13,188 nt of DNA from CAYMJK01 sp043101635. Its GTDB lineage: Bacteria; Planctomycetota; Phycisphaerae; Phycisphaerales; UBA1924. A program made the position numbers and the translations under genes. The first letter of the stretch is position 1; each line of letters opens with the position of its first letter. The stretch covers positions 1 to 13,188 of the forward strand of contig JBICIE010000236.1 in NCBI GenBank assembly GCA_043101635.1, read 5' to 3'. This document shows, in pieces, positions 13,084 through 13,188 of the stretch. The notes under the pieces are model-generated. The model searched no databases, was not told the origin of the DNA, and worked only from the letters and a program-made list of their open reading frames with translations.

Positions 13084-13153
13084 GCGCCCACCAACTTGCG
13101 CCAAGGGCAGCCTGCGCCCATACTTCCACTGTCTAGCAAACAGGAGGAACTGC

Positions 13154-13188
13154 ATGGAACGCAGGCTGCTTAAGGCCGTACGGAGACG
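13154..13188 (+). CDS. Start of a gene running off the right edge
   Basis: An ATG at 13154 is preceded by CAGGAGG (13141-13147) at 6 nt, an excellent Shine-Dalgarno. The frame stays open to the window end and reads MERRLLKAVRR, a basic start. This is too little to assign a family. The 137-nt gap upstream holds the near-palindrome and the motif GCAGGCTGCTGAAAGAG (13037-13053). Confidence 0.6.
   Translation, partial: MERRLLKAVRR

Noticed and set aside
11160..13139. Long minus-strand frames opposite the small membrane gene and the Gfo/Idh gene
   Set aside because: They mirror well-supported genes and have Gly/Ala/Arg-biased products typical of antisense frames in GC-rich DNA.
1..13188. tRNA, rRNA, CRISPR array, prophage or toxin-antitoxin genes
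   Set aside because: By eye I saw no cloverleaf, no regularly spaced direct repeats, and no integrase or phage proteins.

Overview
The window is high-GC, gene-dense chromosomal DNA from a bacterium that is most likely a planctomycete, probably of the class Phycisphaerae. This is an inference from gene content. The evidence is a membrane protein ending in the C-x2-CGYDL...CPEC zinc-ribbon tail common in that group, a Tat-exported Gfo/Idh/MocA oxidoreductase of the planctomycete type, and a pairing of a GT2 glycosyltransferase with a LAB_N protein. I found no phage or CRISPR and no rRNA or tRNA gene. Only the right edge gives a weak hint of a mobile element.

Layout. Positions 1-126 hold the tail of a small membrane-protein gene (+). 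It converges on a three-gene minus-strand operon (2230 to 139): a DPM/ArnC-like GT2 glycosyltransferase, a LAB_N membrane protein with an unusual extracytoplasmic insert, and an uncharacterised 211-residue protein, all translationally coupled by overlapping stop and start codons. Divergently, 2326-3514 (+) encodes an Isc-type [2Fe-2S] ferredoxin followed by an exported SOUL-family haem-binding protein. A 17-bp inverted repeat lies just upstream of the ferredoxin. Next on + come an OppF/DppF-like ABC ATPase without neighbouring permeases (3569-4456), a two-helix SPFH/band-7 protein (4563-6167) and the zinc-ribbon membrane protein (6221-6955).

A convergent gap with a strong hairpin precedes lgt on the minus strand (8235-7099), the prolipoprotein diacylglyceryl transferase. 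Divergent from it, ligA (8309-10522, +) encodes NAD-dependent DNA ligase. Then come a CYTH-domain protein (10570-11103), a small histidine-rich membrane protein (11133-11501), the Tat-dependent Gfo/Idh oxidoreductase (11580-13016), and the first codons of another gene at 13154.

The most striking pattern is promoter architecture. Five genes (the GT2 gene, the ABC ATPase gene, the zinc-ribbon gene, lgt and ligA) have a TANNNT hexamer ending only 6-8 nt before the ATG, with no Shine-Dalgarno sequence. This is the geometry of leaderless mRNAs. The SPFH and Gfo/Idh genes instead have a similar hexamer much further upstream plus a clear Shine-Dalgarno. The rule also helped choose several start codons. 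Most of the window is housekeeping and envelope function (lipoprotein lipidation, DNA ligation, Fe-S/haem redox, membrane scaffolding). The least understood parts are the GT2/LAB_N/unknown operon and the small His-rich membrane protein beside the CYTH gene.
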